A DNA stretch of 64,000 nt from an uncultured Chryseobacterium sp. (GTDB taxonomy: Bacteria; Bacteroidota; Bacteroidia; Flavobacteriales; Weeksellaceae). Both the position numbers and the translations under genes were made by a program. Location: contig CAJYWN010000005.1 in the NCBI GenBank assembly GCA_913778275.1, positions 62,001-126,000 of the forward strand. Direction: 5' to 3'. Positions 42,971 through 51,067 of this stretch are shown piece after piece (positions within the stretch are counted from its first letter, which is position 1; each line of letters opens with the position of its first letter). Below the pieces are notes generated by a model. The model made no database searches, was not told the origin of the DNA, and saw nothing but the letters and a program-made list of their open reading frames with translations.

Positions 42971-44563
42971 ATGAAAAAAACATCATTAATAGGAGGAATA
43001 AAGGAAAATTTCCCTTCCGGGCTCGTTGTCTTTTTAGTAGCGCTTCCCCTTTGTTTAGGGATTGCCCTTGCTTCGGGAGCTCCACCGTTATCAGGAATTA
43101 TCGCGGGTATCGTTGGAGGTCTCGTCATAGGTTCTATCAGTAATTCCAACATTTCGGTATCAGGTCCGGCCGCCGGATTAACAGCTATTGTACTGACGGC
43201 GATTACCGATCTCGGTGCATTCAATATTTTTCTTTGTGCCGGAATTATTGCCGGGATTATCCAGTTGTTTTTAGGCTTCGTAAGAGCGGGAAGTATTTCC
43301 AATTACTTTCCGAATAACGTTATTGAAGGAATGCTTGCAGCCATCGGGATTATTATTATTTTAAAACAGATTCCGCACGCTTTGGGGTTCGATAAGGATT
43401 ATGAAGGCCATCAGTCGATCTTTGATAACGGACTGAACTTCGGATATTTTTCGGAATTGTTCGGAGCCATTCAGCCGGGAGCAATTATTGTAACGCTGGT
43501 TTCCATATCTATTTTAATCATCTGGGACAGAGTGCACTTTCTGAAGAGAATAAAGATGCTTCCTGGTGCCCTTGTTGCAGTGGTAACCGGTATCGTTCTG
43601 AATGAAATTTTTAAAATAACAAGCAGTTCGCTGGCTATAGAAAAGCAGCATCTTGTATCTCTTCCCGTTCCACAGTCGCTTGACGATTTTAAAAACCTGA
43701 TTACTACCCCGGATTTCAATGGATTTATGAATCCGAAAGTATGGATTGCAGGGGCAACAATTGCTATTGTAGCATCTATTGAAACGCTGCTTTGTATTGA
43801 AGCTTCCGACAGGCTGGATGTACAACGAAGAATTACAGATACGAATCTGGAATTAAAAGCACAGGGAATAGGAAATCTGGTAAGCTCATTTATTGGCGGG
43901 CTTCCAATGACGTCTGTGGTGGTCCGAAGCTCAGCAAATGCCAATGCGGGAGCAACATCAAAAATGTCAACCATTATCCACGGGATCCTTCTGTTAATTT
44001 GTGTTTTATCAATCCCGGTTATTTTAAATCTTATTCCACTTTCAACGCTGGCTGCGGTTTTGATTATGGTGGGATACAAACTGGCAAAACCAGCCACCTT
44101 CAAGCATTTCTGGCAATTGGGGAAATTCCAGTTCATTCCTTTTGTAGCAACGGTAATTGCTGTTGTGGCAACGGATTTGCTGAAAGGAGTGGGAATAGGA
44201 CTTGCCATTTCAGTCTTTTATATCCTTCAGGGAAATATGAAAAGAGCATATTATCTGAGCAGGGAGAAGCTTGACGATGCAGACGAAATAACAATGAAGC
44301 TGGCTGAGGAAGTTTCGTTTCTGAATAAGGCCGCCATAAAAAAAACATTGAAAAATATAAAACCGAACTCTACCGTTACTATTGACGCAAGAGGAACCTC
44401 TTATATCGCCACCGATGTTTTGGAGATGATCCAGGATTTTGCCAATATCCGGGCCAAAGAAGAAGACATCAATGTAGAACTCTTAGGGTTCAAAACCTCA
44501 TACAGAGACTATGAAAGAGACGAAAATTCTCATATTGTAGTCACCCATAAACGAGCAATGTAA
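42971..44563 (+). CDS. SulP-family anion transporter (probable bicarbonate transporter)
   Basis: 530 residues from the ATG at 42971, which gives MKKTSLIGGIKENFPSGLVV; an upstream TTG adds 17 residues without family character. Many membrane segments (ALPLCLGIALASGAPPLSGI and GGLVIGSISNSNISVSGPAA are the SulP signature region) are followed by a C-terminal STAS-like cytoplasmic domain (from about residue 440, with TVTIDARGTSYIATDVLEM). SulP proteins move sulfate, bicarbonate or other anions with sodium or protons. Flanking carbonic anhydrase genes make bicarbonate the likely substrate, as for BicA. No sulfate-assimilation genes are nearby. Confidence 0.9.
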   Translation: MKKTSLIGGIKENFPSGLVVFLVALPLCLGIALASGAPPLSGIIAGIVGGLVIGSISNSNISVSGPAAGLTAIVLTAITDLGAFNIFLCAGIIAGIIQLFLGFVRAGSISNYFPNNVIEGMLAAIGIIIILKQIPHALGFDKDYEGHQSIFDNGLNFGYFSELFGAIQPGAIIVTLVSISILIIWDRVHFLKRIKMLPGALVAVVTGIVLNEIFKITSSSLAIEKQHLVSLPVPQSLDDFKNLITTPDFNGFMNPKVWIAGATIAIVASIETLLCIEASDRLDVQRRITDTNLELKAQGIGNLVSSFIGGLPMTSVVVRSSANANAGATSKMSTIIHGILLLICVLSIPVILNLIPLSTLAAVLIMVGYKLAKPATFKHFWQLGKFQFIPFVATVIAVVATDLLKGVGIGLAISVFYILQGNMKRAYYLSREKLDDADEITMKLAEEVSFLNKAAIKKTLKNIKPNSTVTIDARGTSYIATDVLEMIQDFANIRAKEEDINVELLGFKTSYRDYERDENSHIVVTHKRAM

Positions 44564-44609
44564 GCTCATTTTAATAATTTTTTTAACTTTAAAAATATAA
44601 ACAGATTAT

Positions 44610-45245
44610 ATGAAAGCACACACTTACGAAACTCAGTCTACCATCACCCCGGAAAAAGCGTTAGAGTTTTTAAAGGAAGGAAACCAGAGATTTGTCAATA
44701 ACCTAAAAGCCAACAGAGACCTTTTGGAGCAGGTAAATGCTACCCGGGAAGGACAGTGGCCGTTTGCCGTGGTTTTGAGCTGCATAGACAGCCGTACTTC
44801 TGCAGAACTTATCTTCGATCAGGGTCTTGGAGATATTTTCAGCATCAGAATTGCCGGAAATTTTGTGAATCAGGATATTCTGGGTTCTATGGAGTTCGGA
44901 TGTAACGTAGCCGGTTCCAAGCTGGTGGTTGTACTGGGGCATACCAAATGCGGAGCCCTGAAAGGCGGACTTGATTCCGCACAGATCGAAGGATTGGGAA
45001 TGGACAACCTGAACCACCTTATCAACCATTTTGATCCAATCATAAAGCAGGTAATGGAAGACGGAGAAGAGCGTTCATCAAAAAACAGCCATCTTTTAGA
45101 GAGATTAAACCATCAAAATGTTAAAAGTGCTATTGAAGATATCCGTAAGCAGAGCTCAACACTCAGAAAGCTTGAGGAGGAAGGCAAAATTAAAATTGTA
45201 GGCGCTAATTACGATGTAGAAACCGGTGCTGTAAGCTGGTTATAG
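44610..45245 (+). CDS. Beta-class carbonic anhydrase, second type
   Basis: 211 residues. Zinc ligands Cys58 (LSCIDSRTSAELIFD), His111 and Cys114 (VVLGHTKCGALKG), with Asp60/Arg62. The N-terminal EKALEFLKEGNQRFVNN segment is typical of the branch often linked to SulP transporters. No signal peptide seen. 46 nt after the transporter and followed by a clear terminator, so it ends the module. It differs enough from the first enzyme to be a distinct subclass, not a recent duplicate. Confidence 0.94.
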   Translation: MKAHTYETQSTITPEKALEFLKEGNQRFVNNLKANRDLLEQVNATREGQWPFAVVLSCIDSRTSAELIFDQGLGDIFSIRIAGNFVNQDILGSMEFGCNVAGSKLVVVLGHTKCGALKGGLDSAQIEGLGMDNLNHLINHFDPIIKQVMEDGEERSSKNSHLLERLNHQNVKSAIEDIRKQSSTLRKLEEEGKIKIVGANYDVETGAVSWL

Positions 45246-45336
45246 GCAGACATATACTTTAGTCAGGAGACTGAAGGAATTAAAAAAACAGGTTATACTT
45301 AGATAGATTGGAAATTACATTTTAAAAGTACATCAC

Positions 45337-45364
45337 AAGGCCATCAATTTCGATGGCCTTTAAT
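45337..45364 (+). terminator. Intrinsic terminator of the bicarbonate module
   Basis: AAGGCCATC (45337-45345) pairs with GATGGCCTT (45352-45360) around a 6-nt loop, followed by TTAATTTT. Confidence 0.88.
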
Positions 45365-45419
45365 TTTATCTCCAGGAACTATTTTGAGAAACAGATTACC
45401 GGGTTTATTTTGAAATTCT

Positions 45420-45427
45420 TACTTTTG
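45420..45427 (+). promoter_or_regulatory. -7 promoter box before the small secreted protein
   Basis: TACTTTTG. An ATG at 45429 would fall at or before the predicted transcript start, which favours the ATG at 45453 as the true start of the gene. Confidence 0.4.
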
Positions 45428-45452
45428 AATGGTAAAAATCAGAAGGTCAATC

Positions 45453-45893
45453 ATGTCTGCATCAATAAAAATATTCTTTACCGTATTTCTTATTTTAATG
45501 AACGGTTTTTTCAAATCTCAGCAAATTTCCGGTAAAAAATCCATAACAGATACGCTGGCTTATGCAAAAAAGTTTGAAACGAACAAAGAAAAATATATCG
45601 GAAAACCCTTTTCTCTTCTGCTAAAAGATATGATTCAGATGCAGTTTAAAAAAGCGAAGTCCGAGTTTAGAGAAGATATCAATAATCCTCTTCCGAGTAC
45701 TTCTTTCTCATTTTCTGATAAAGACATCAATTCCGGGAACAATGTGATAATGATCATCAAATGGAAGGCAGATGATTCCGCAACCACCCCGCTTGAGTTT
45801 TTTGAACAGGAACATAATTACCGTTTTACCCCCAATGAAAAGAATTTTCTTGAGAAAAAGATAGTGACGGATATTACCGTATATAAAAGATAA
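45453..45893 (+). CDS. Secreted protein of unknown function
   Basis: 146 residues from the ATG at 45453 (154 from an ATG at 45429). Signal peptide about residues 1-22 (IKIFFTVFLILMNGFFKSQ). The mature part is charged, with SLLLKDMIQMQFKKAKSEFR and a C-terminal basic end (DITVYKR). No family recognised. It stands alone between the module terminator and the convergent pth gene, with 24 nt between stops. Confidence 0.7.
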   Translation: MSASIKIFFTVFLILMNGFFKSQQISGKKSITDTLAYAKKFETNKEKYIGKPFSLLLKDMIQMQFKKAKSEFREDINNPLPSTSFSFSDKDINSGNNVIMIIKWKADDSATTPLEFFEQEHNYRFTPNEKNFLEKKIVTDITVYKR

Positions 45894-45917
45894 CATGCTG
45901 TAAAACAACTCGCTGTG

Positions 45918-46481
45918 TTATTTCCCATTAAAAGCCGACATGGTATTATTAATTCCTGCAAACACAAAAGAGAGACTTGCTTTGGAAAATTTTTCTATTC
46001 TTTCGGGAAGAGCTGTATTTTCTTCTTCATTCCATGTGCCGAGAACATAATCTACCTGTCGGCCTTCGGAAAAGTCTGCCGAAATCCCGAAACGAAGCCG
46101 TGCATAATTCTGCGTCTGAAGAACTTCATTAATATTCTTGAGTCCGTTGTGTCCTGCATCAGATCCTTTTCCTTTCATTCTTAAGGTACCAAAAGGAAGG
46201 GCAAGGTCATCCGTTACAATCAATACATTTTCCAACGGAATGTTTTCTTTCTGCATCCAGTATCTTACAGCGTTTCCGGAAAGGTTCATATAGGTATCCG
46301 GTTTTAAAACCAGCACTCTTCTTCCTTTATATTTTCCGTCTGCCATCCATCCGAAGTTTGTACTGTTAAAAGGAGCTTCCAATGCTTCAGCGATTTTATC
46401 GGCTACTTTAAAACCTATATTGTGGCGTGTGTTTTCGTACTCCGCGCCTTTGTTTCCCAGGCCTACTATCAAATATTTCAT
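45918..46481 (-). CDS. pth: Peptidyl-tRNA hydrolase
   Basis: Frees tRNA from dropped-off peptidyl-tRNA; 187 residues, as expected. Active-site Asn10 and His20 ([17 protein letters not shown]), [13 protein letters not shown] and the [26 protein letters not shown] segment are all conserved. The ATG at 46479-46481 begins the normal [10 protein letters not shown]. It has its own promoter embedded in the terminator region of the next minus-strand gene. Confidence 0.97.
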   Translation of the reverse strand: MKYLIVGLGNKGAEYENTRHNIGFKVADKIAEALEAPFNSTNFGWMADGKYKGRRVLVLKPDTYMNLSGNAVRYWMQKENIPLENVLIVTDDLALPFGTLRMKGKGSDAGHNGLKNINEVLQTQNYARLRFGISADFSEGRQVDYVLGTWNEEENTALPERIEKFSKASLSFVFAGINNTMSAFNGK

Positions 46482-46496
46482 TGAGAAATTTTTTTG

Positions 46497-46527
46497 CAAA
46501 ATTAAGTATTAAAAACAAAAAACTCAA
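46497..46527 (-). promoter_or_regulatory. Promoter of pth
   Basis: Minus-strand TTG (46527-46525), 20-nt spacer, TAATTTTG (46504-46497), 16 nt before the ATG. It overlaps the downstream arm of the terminator at 46509-46546. Confidence 0.6.
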
Positions 46528-46546
46528 CCTGTCAAAGATTGAGTTT
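46509..46546 (-). terminator. Intrinsic terminator of the lipoprotein gene upstream of pth
   Basis: Arms AAACTCAA (46520-46527) and TTGAGTTT (46539-46546) with an 11-nt loop; on the minus strand followed by a T-rich run (TTTTGTTTTT). Confidence 0.75.
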
Positions 46547-46567
46547 AATAATTTAAAGATGATTATT

Positions 46568-47500
46568 TTATAATGGTTTGTAAATGTAATTTACGCCATA
46601 TCCTTTTCTCATATACGTCTGAGCATCATAGTTATAATTTGTAGAAACAACTACAGGTACCGGCACAGGCTGCATAAGATCGGCAACAGATTTTCTTTCA
46701 GGACTGTTTGGAGACAGGATCCAGCTTTCAAAATCATTTTGTTCGGTAGATAATAATCTGGAAATCTTGTAAGCCATCGGCAGCAGAGTAAACGGATTTA
46801 TCTGGGCATCATAATTGGAGTATTCATAGCCGTATTTTGAAGTTACAGCACCGAATACACCTCCTGCGACAGGTCCATAACTTCTTATTACTTTTGCTAC
46901 ATTATCTCCTGAATATTCATAGGTAGTTTCTGAATAATTACTGTATGCAAAAGGAACACCTATTGCCTCATTTCCTGTTTGCATAACGATCTTAGCCAGT
47001 TTTGAAGTGGTAGAATTGTATGTAAGGTTATAGATTGTTTTTGATTTTCTAAGGATCACCCACGGTCCCGGAGTTGTGGATGGTGGTACAGGAGCAGTTC
47101 TGTTGTATACGGAACGGTTTTCAGAAATAATTTCCAGTCTTCCTGTATTACCATAAGTAAATTGCTGTTCGTATGAAGTACTGTCTGCATCAGGCGTACC
47201 GTTATTGTCTGAATCAAGAAAGCCTTTAAAGGTCACTCTGCTTATTTTATCACCACTATACTGTACATCGGTTATTGATGCCTTTCTAGTAATTACTTTC
47301 GATACCTGAAGTCCATTGTAATAATATGTTGCAAGTGTATCGGCATCTGTAATTTCTCTGTACAATGCACGTGCACCATTAAGTCCGGTGTTATTGTTGA
47401 TATCAAGCAGCGGATTTCCGTCTTCATCCGATAAGTCTTTACAAGAATGAACTGCAGAAATACCTACTAAAAGCAAAACAAAATAAAAAAGTTTTTTCAT
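46568..47500 (-). CDS. Lipoprotein of unknown function with YD-like repeats (paralog 1)
   Basis: 310 residues. Lipoprotein signal with Cys20 (GISAVHSCKDLSDED), the acidic residues after the Cys being of the kind that send lipoproteins to the cell surface in this phylum. The body has short beta-strand repeats, for example VQYSGDKISRVTFKG, QFTYGNTGRLEIISE and TTYEYSGDNVAKVI, reminiscent of Rhs/YD repeats. It shares the YDAQINPFTLLP-type motif and the terminal YIYKPL with the gene at 47603-48454. No enzymatic motif seen. Confidence 0.75.
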   Translation of the reverse strand: MKKLFYFVLLLVGISAVHSCKDLSDEDGNPLLDINNNTGLNGARALYREITDADTLATYYYNGLQVSKVITRKASITDVQYSGDKISRVTFKGFLDSDNNGTPDADSTSYEQQFTYGNTGRLEIISENRSVYNRTAPVPPSTTPGPWVILRKSKTIYNLTYNSTTSKLAKIVMQTGNEAIGVPFAYSNYSETTYEYSGDNVAKVIRSYGPVAGGVFGAVTSKYGYEYSNYDAQINPFTLLPMAYKISRLLSTEQNDFESWILSPNSPERKSVADLMQPVPVPVVVSTNYNYDAQTYMRKGYGVNYIYKPL

Positions 47501-47527
47501 TCCAAGGTGGGATTATTTATTTTTCCA

Positions 47528-47535
47528 CAAATATA
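47528..47535 (-). promoter_or_regulatory. -7 promoter box of lipoprotein paralog 1
   Basis: Minus-strand TATATTTG, 27 nt before the ATG at 47500; no standard-spaced TTG. Confidence 0.45.
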
Positions 47536-47602
47536 GTTTTTTTTTGAATAAAAATCATGTTTTTATTGCTTTTCAAATAAAACCAATAAACATAAAATCT
47601 AC

Positions 47603-48454
47603 TTATAAAGGTTTGTATATATATTTCACAATCTGCCCCGGATCCGATACCGGATAATTCTGAGGATCATATAAGTAGGATTTTGGCACGCTGGTTTGAG
47701 GCGCACCCGCACTAATCAGGGTAATTTTTCCGGTATTATTAGATGAAAGTGCATTAAAATTAATAGGGAATAAAGTTCCGGTAACCATGAAATACTCTTT
47801 TGGTAAAGTGGTGTATGGATTTATTTTATTATCGTAATTATCATAAGCATATGACATCGCAGTGGATGTTGAAGGATCCGGATTTCCACCGTTCATCAGC
47901 ATTGCTGTATTATCAAGCTTTGCAACATTGCCGGCAGCAAAGGTGAATTTATTTTCAACATAATGGGTATAGGTGCTGCTGCCTCCCATTTTTTTCTTTT
48001 CCACAATTCTGTATAATTGTCCGTTTGCATCATAATAAACCGTGAAATCGCTATGGTTTATAGTAGAAACCAGGGCCTGATCCATTGTCATTTCTGATAA
48101 TTTTCCGGAAGTATAGCTAAGGTTGTAAGTATGATCGATCACATGCGGATTTACATTATCCAGGTATCTGATTTTAGAAATTTTAGTACCCGAGTACGTA
48201 ACGGTGGCAGTAATGGTATTATTGCTTCCTGCATCTCTTATAAATACCTGAGAAAGAATCCCCGCATTCGTAATATATTCTTCCAAATCAAGATTCCCGC
48301 TGGTAATTTTGCTCAAAATCCTTGGGCCGGTAATGCTTGTTGCACCTGCATTATTTTTATTTTGATTGGGTGGATCCTCTGTGGTATTATCACATGAAAA
48401 AGAAAAGTTTAAAGTTAAAAGAGCAAGAGATGAAATGAAGTACTTTTTTATCAT
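47603..48454 (-). CDS. Lipoprotein of unknown function with YD-like repeats (paralog 2)
   Basis: 283 residues. Lipoprotein signal with Cys21 (LNFSFSCDNTTED). Repeated beta-strand pattern (VTYSGTKISKIRYLD, LSYTSGKLSEMTM, VYYDANGQLYRIVEK), a YDNKINPYTTLPKEYF motif and the end YIYKPL link it to the gene at 46568-47500. A 102-nt gap and a separate promoter box suggest the two copies are transcribed apart. Function unknown; possibly a surface scaffold. Confidence 0.75.
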   Translation of the reverse strand: MIKKYFISSLALLTLNFSFSCDNTTEDPPNQNKNNAGATSITGPRILSKITSGNLDLEEYITNAGILSQVFIRDAGSNNTITATVTYSGTKISKIRYLDNVNPHVIDHTYNLSYTSGKLSEMTMDQALVSTINHSDFTVYYDANGQLYRIVEKKKMGGSSTYTHYVENKFTFAAGNVAKLDNTAMLMNGGNPDPSTSTAMSYAYDNYDNKINPYTTLPKEYFMVTGTLFPINFNALSSNNTGKITLISAGAPQTSVPKSYLYDPQNYPVSDPGQIVKYIYKPL

Positions 48455-48477
48455 ACGTTATTAATTTTTTAAGCTTT

Positions 48478-48485
48478 CAAATATA
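48478..48485 (-). promoter_or_regulatory. -7 promoter box of lipoprotein paralog 2
   Basis: Minus-strand TATATTTG, 23 nt before the ATG at 48454. Confidence 0.45.
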
Positions 48486-48584
48486 ATTGATTTTCTTTAA
48501 CCGTAAAGCTAAATTTCAATATAAATAATAAACTAAAGATCTAAAAATACCTTTTTTTTTACATTTTGAATAATCTCAATTAAA

Positions 48585-49328
48585 TTAATATGGCTGTAAT
48601 ACAGACGTTGTAAACACCGAATTGGCCATTGCTGCATTAAGGAAAGTTGTATTAACAGGAGTACCTATTCCTAATGTTCCTGAATTTAGATTTCTTTTTG
48701 TGCAGGCCACTTTTACCGAATAATTGTTTTTAGGGGTAATATTAGTAAGTGTTGCATTAAGATTGAAAATTTTATAGGATCCGTCAGCACCCAGCACTAC
48801 ATCTGTTCTTACAGCTTTCAATATATCATCCAGAAAAATACCGCAGGCAAATCCAGAAGAAGAACTGCCATTTCCTGTTTTTTGTGCGGTTGTCTGAAAT
48901 GTAAATACCACTTTATTTGTCACCTGGCTTATGGAAAATGTATCCTGGGTGCCTGGAAGTACTGTCCATACATTGGTAATCACAGAGTTTTCTGCATAGG
49001 GACTAGTAGATCCGTTTGCTCCGCTGAAGGTTGCTCCCGTCTGATCTGTTACTGTATTGATTGAGAAAACAGACATACTGCCTTGCCCGTCTGCGATTTT
49101 TATATCTTTCCAGTCATTCACTGATAAAGCAGAATTATTATGAAATATTGTTCCAGCTATACCGGCGGTACCTTTTACTGTATTTGTACCTCCCACTCTC
49201 AGCTCATTTTTTATGTTCAAATCACCATTGATATCGAGAGTTGTTACGGGACTTGAGGTATTGATGCCCACCTGTGAATGCAGGTATAGCGAAAATAGGA
49301 AGGATAGAGTAGTAAATATATTCTTCAT
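48585..49328 (-). CDS. Secreted VGINT-type protein, third gene of a paralogous operon
   Basis: 247 residues. Signal peptide to about residue 18, then QVGINTSSPVTTLDINGDLN and RVGG, a motif that begins many flavobacterial surface proteins with tail-fibre-like N-termini. The C-terminal domain has FACGIFLDDILKAVR and, some 55 residues later, NYSVKVACTKR followed by LGIG; the two Cys are conserved in all three paralogs and may form a disulfide. No T9SS tail is recognisable. Function unknown. Confidence 0.75.
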   Translation of the reverse strand: MKNIFTTLSFLFSLYLHSQVGINTSSPVTTLDINGDLNIKNELRVGGTNTVKGTAGIAGTIFHNNSALSVNDWKDIKIADGQGSMSVFSINTVTDQTGATFSGANGSTSPYAENSVITNVWTVLPGTQDTFSISQVTNKVVFTFQTTAQKTGNGSSSSGFACGIFLDDILKAVRTDVVLGADGSYKIFNLNATLTNITPKNNYSVKVACTKRNLNSGTLGIGTPVNTTFLNAAMANSVFTTSVLQPY

Positions 49329-49331
49329 GAT

Positions 49332-50141
49332 TTAGTTTGTTATGGTATTGAATACTTCAGGAACTTCATAAGCATCCACTCTTAATGAAGACTGGGCAAT
49401 AAAGCTGTCGATGTTTGTAGCCACATTAATACCGATTCCCAGGGTTGCAGCAGAGTTATAAGATTTTAGCCGTGCACATGCTACACTAACCGTATGGTTG
49501 CCTTTCGCAAGGTTTTCTGCAATTCCAATCTGATTATGGGTGATAAATGTATTGGATGCGTTGCTGGCCTTCAGATTTCTCTGTCTTAAATTAACCAGCT
49601 TATCGTCAACAAAAATCCCGCATGCATAATCTATTGAAATATCGGGGTTCCCGTTTGCCGGAAAGTCTGCCTGCACTACCGTTTCAAACTGAAAATACAA
49701 TTTACTCTGGGCGCTGTATAAAGTAAAAGGCTGAGATAATGATGAAATTTTTCTGAACAGGTTTAATGTATTAATGTTTACATTTTTCACAAGTGAAGTA
49801 GATATGGTAGCTCCATTCGTTGATTCTTCGGACGAGGTAAATTTTATCCCTGTCCTGTCTGAAAAGGAATTGCTGTAGATAAGATAAAATTTGTTTTGTT
49901 CATAATCAGGAATTCGTAAGGTCTTCCAGATTGGAGAATATCCTTCACCCCGGGAAACAAGAATCTGATCATTGGATCCTGAAGAAAGTTGATTGTTGCT
50001 GTTGAATACAGCTAATTTTCCCCTCAGGTTTATATCACCATTTACATCAAGAATTGATTTAGGTAATTGTGTTTTAATCCCCACTTGCGCACAAATTAAA
50101 ACTCCTATGACAGATAATAATAATGTAACTGCTTTTTTCAT
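49332..50141 (-). CDS. Secreted VGINT-type protein, second gene of a paralogous operon
   Basis: 269 residues. Signal peptide (MKKAVTLLLSVIGVLICAQ), then VGIKTQLPKSILDVNGDINL, a middle linker with ILVSRGEGYSPIWKTLRI that matches QGEGLPPVWKSL of the first gene, and the conserved pair YACGIFVDDKLVNLR / GNHTVSVACAR followed by LGIGINV. It lies 3 nt before the third gene and 7 nt after the first, so all three share a transcript. No function recognised. Confidence 0.75.
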   Translation of the reverse strand: MKKAVTLLLSVIGVLICAQVGIKTQLPKSILDVNGDINLRGKLAVFNSNNQLSSGSNDQILVSRGEGYSPIWKTLRIPDYEQNKFYLIYSNSFSDRTGIKFTSSEESTNGATISTSLVKNVNINTLNLFRKISSLSQPFTLYSAQSKLYFQFETVVQADFPANGNPDISIDYACGIFVDDKLVNLRQRNLKASNASNTFITHNQIGIAENLAKGNHTVSVACARLKSYNSAATLGIGINVATNIDSFIAQSSLRVDAYEVPEVFNTITN

Positions 50142-50148
50142 AATAAAA

Positions 50149-50970
50149 TTAATAGGTTATATATTCAAAGACATCTATTTTAAAGACAGATTCTAAAGTA
50201 AAGGCATTGGAATTTGTGTTGCTGTTTGATATATTTCTTCCTATTGTAAATTCAGAATTCAGATTGGATGAATCAATCTTACGGCACGCTACCTCTACTT
50301 TATGATTTCCCACCGGAACATTCTGTTCGGAATAATTGAGTGTAAAAATGTAATTCTGAAAGCCCTGTTTTTCCGAATTATTATTAGAATTGATCTTATC
50401 CGGCCGCACTGCAACAAGCTTTCCGTTCCTGAAAACTCCACAGGTAAAAGTAATGCTCTGTGCCGTTGTTGCCGATGGTGCCTTCATCTCAATGCCTGTC
50501 TGGAATTGATAATTAAGCTTATTTATACCGTTTTTGATGGCAAAATTATTTTCCAGCGCTGCAATTATTGACCACTTTCCTTTTGAAATATCGGTGACAT
50601 CATCCCCTATATTACTTGGATAGATTCCATCAGCGGCAATACCTGATGAAAAATTGGAAATGCCTACCTGATCCGAAGAAAGGTATGAATTTACCAGTTT
50701 ATACTGTCCTTCTTCCACAAACGATACACTCAAAGATTTCCAAACAGGAGGCAAACCTTCACCCTGAGAAACCAAAACCTGGCCATTAAGGCCTGCATTA
50801 CCCACCAGACCTGAAGTACCTCCTACCCTTAGTTCTTTTCTTAAGAAAGTTGCTCCGTTCACATCAAGTACAGCATTAGGATTTTTAGTATTAATCCCAA
50901 CCTGTGCATTAAAAGCCACAAAAAGAAAAAGCCCGATGCCCGTAAGATATTTACATTTATTTTTTTCCAT
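50149..50970 (-). CDS. Secreted VGINT-type protein, first gene of a paralogous operon
   Basis: 273 residues from the ATG at 50968-50970, which opens a signal peptide (YLTGIGLFLFVAFNAQ); an ATG 24 nt upstream would include part of the promoter box. VGINTKNPNAVLDVNGATFL and RVGG follow, then VSQGEGLPPVWKSL, and the Cys pair FTCGVFRNGKLVAVR / GNHKVEVACRK. First gene of the three; the -7 box ends only 5 nt before the ATG, predicting a transcript with almost no leader. Confidence 0.75.
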   Translation of the reverse strand: MEKNKCKYLTGIGLFLFVAFNAQVGINTKNPNAVLDVNGATFLRKELRVGGTSGLVGNAGLNGQVLVSQGEGLPPVWKSLSVSFVEEGQYKLVNSYLSSDQVGISNFSSGIAADGIYPSNIGDDVTDISKGKWSIIAALENNFAIKNGINKLNYQFQTGIEMKAPSATTAQSITFTCGVFRNGKLVAVRPDKINSNNNSEKQGFQNYIFTLNYSEQNVPVGNHKVEVACRKIDSSNLNSEFTIGRNISNSNTNSNAFTLESVFKIDVFEYITY

Positions 50971-50975
50971 AATTA

Positions 50976-50983
50976 CAAATATA
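50976..50983 (-). promoter_or_regulatory. -7 promoter box of the three-gene VGINT operon
   Basis: Minus-strand TATATTTG, a full match, with only 5 nt between it and the ATG at 50970. No TTG at standard spacing. Confidence 0.45.
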
Positions 50984-51067
50984 GAAAAAATCACATCGAA
51001 TGGATATAATTTTCAAAAAATATGTAAATAACAGAAGTGCACCAGGTTATAGAGAGAGCAGTTCTTC

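Noticed and set aside
43471..44208. Minus-strand open frame of 245 codons inside the SulP gene
   Set aside because: Shadow of the hydrophobic SulP coding sequence; no family features.
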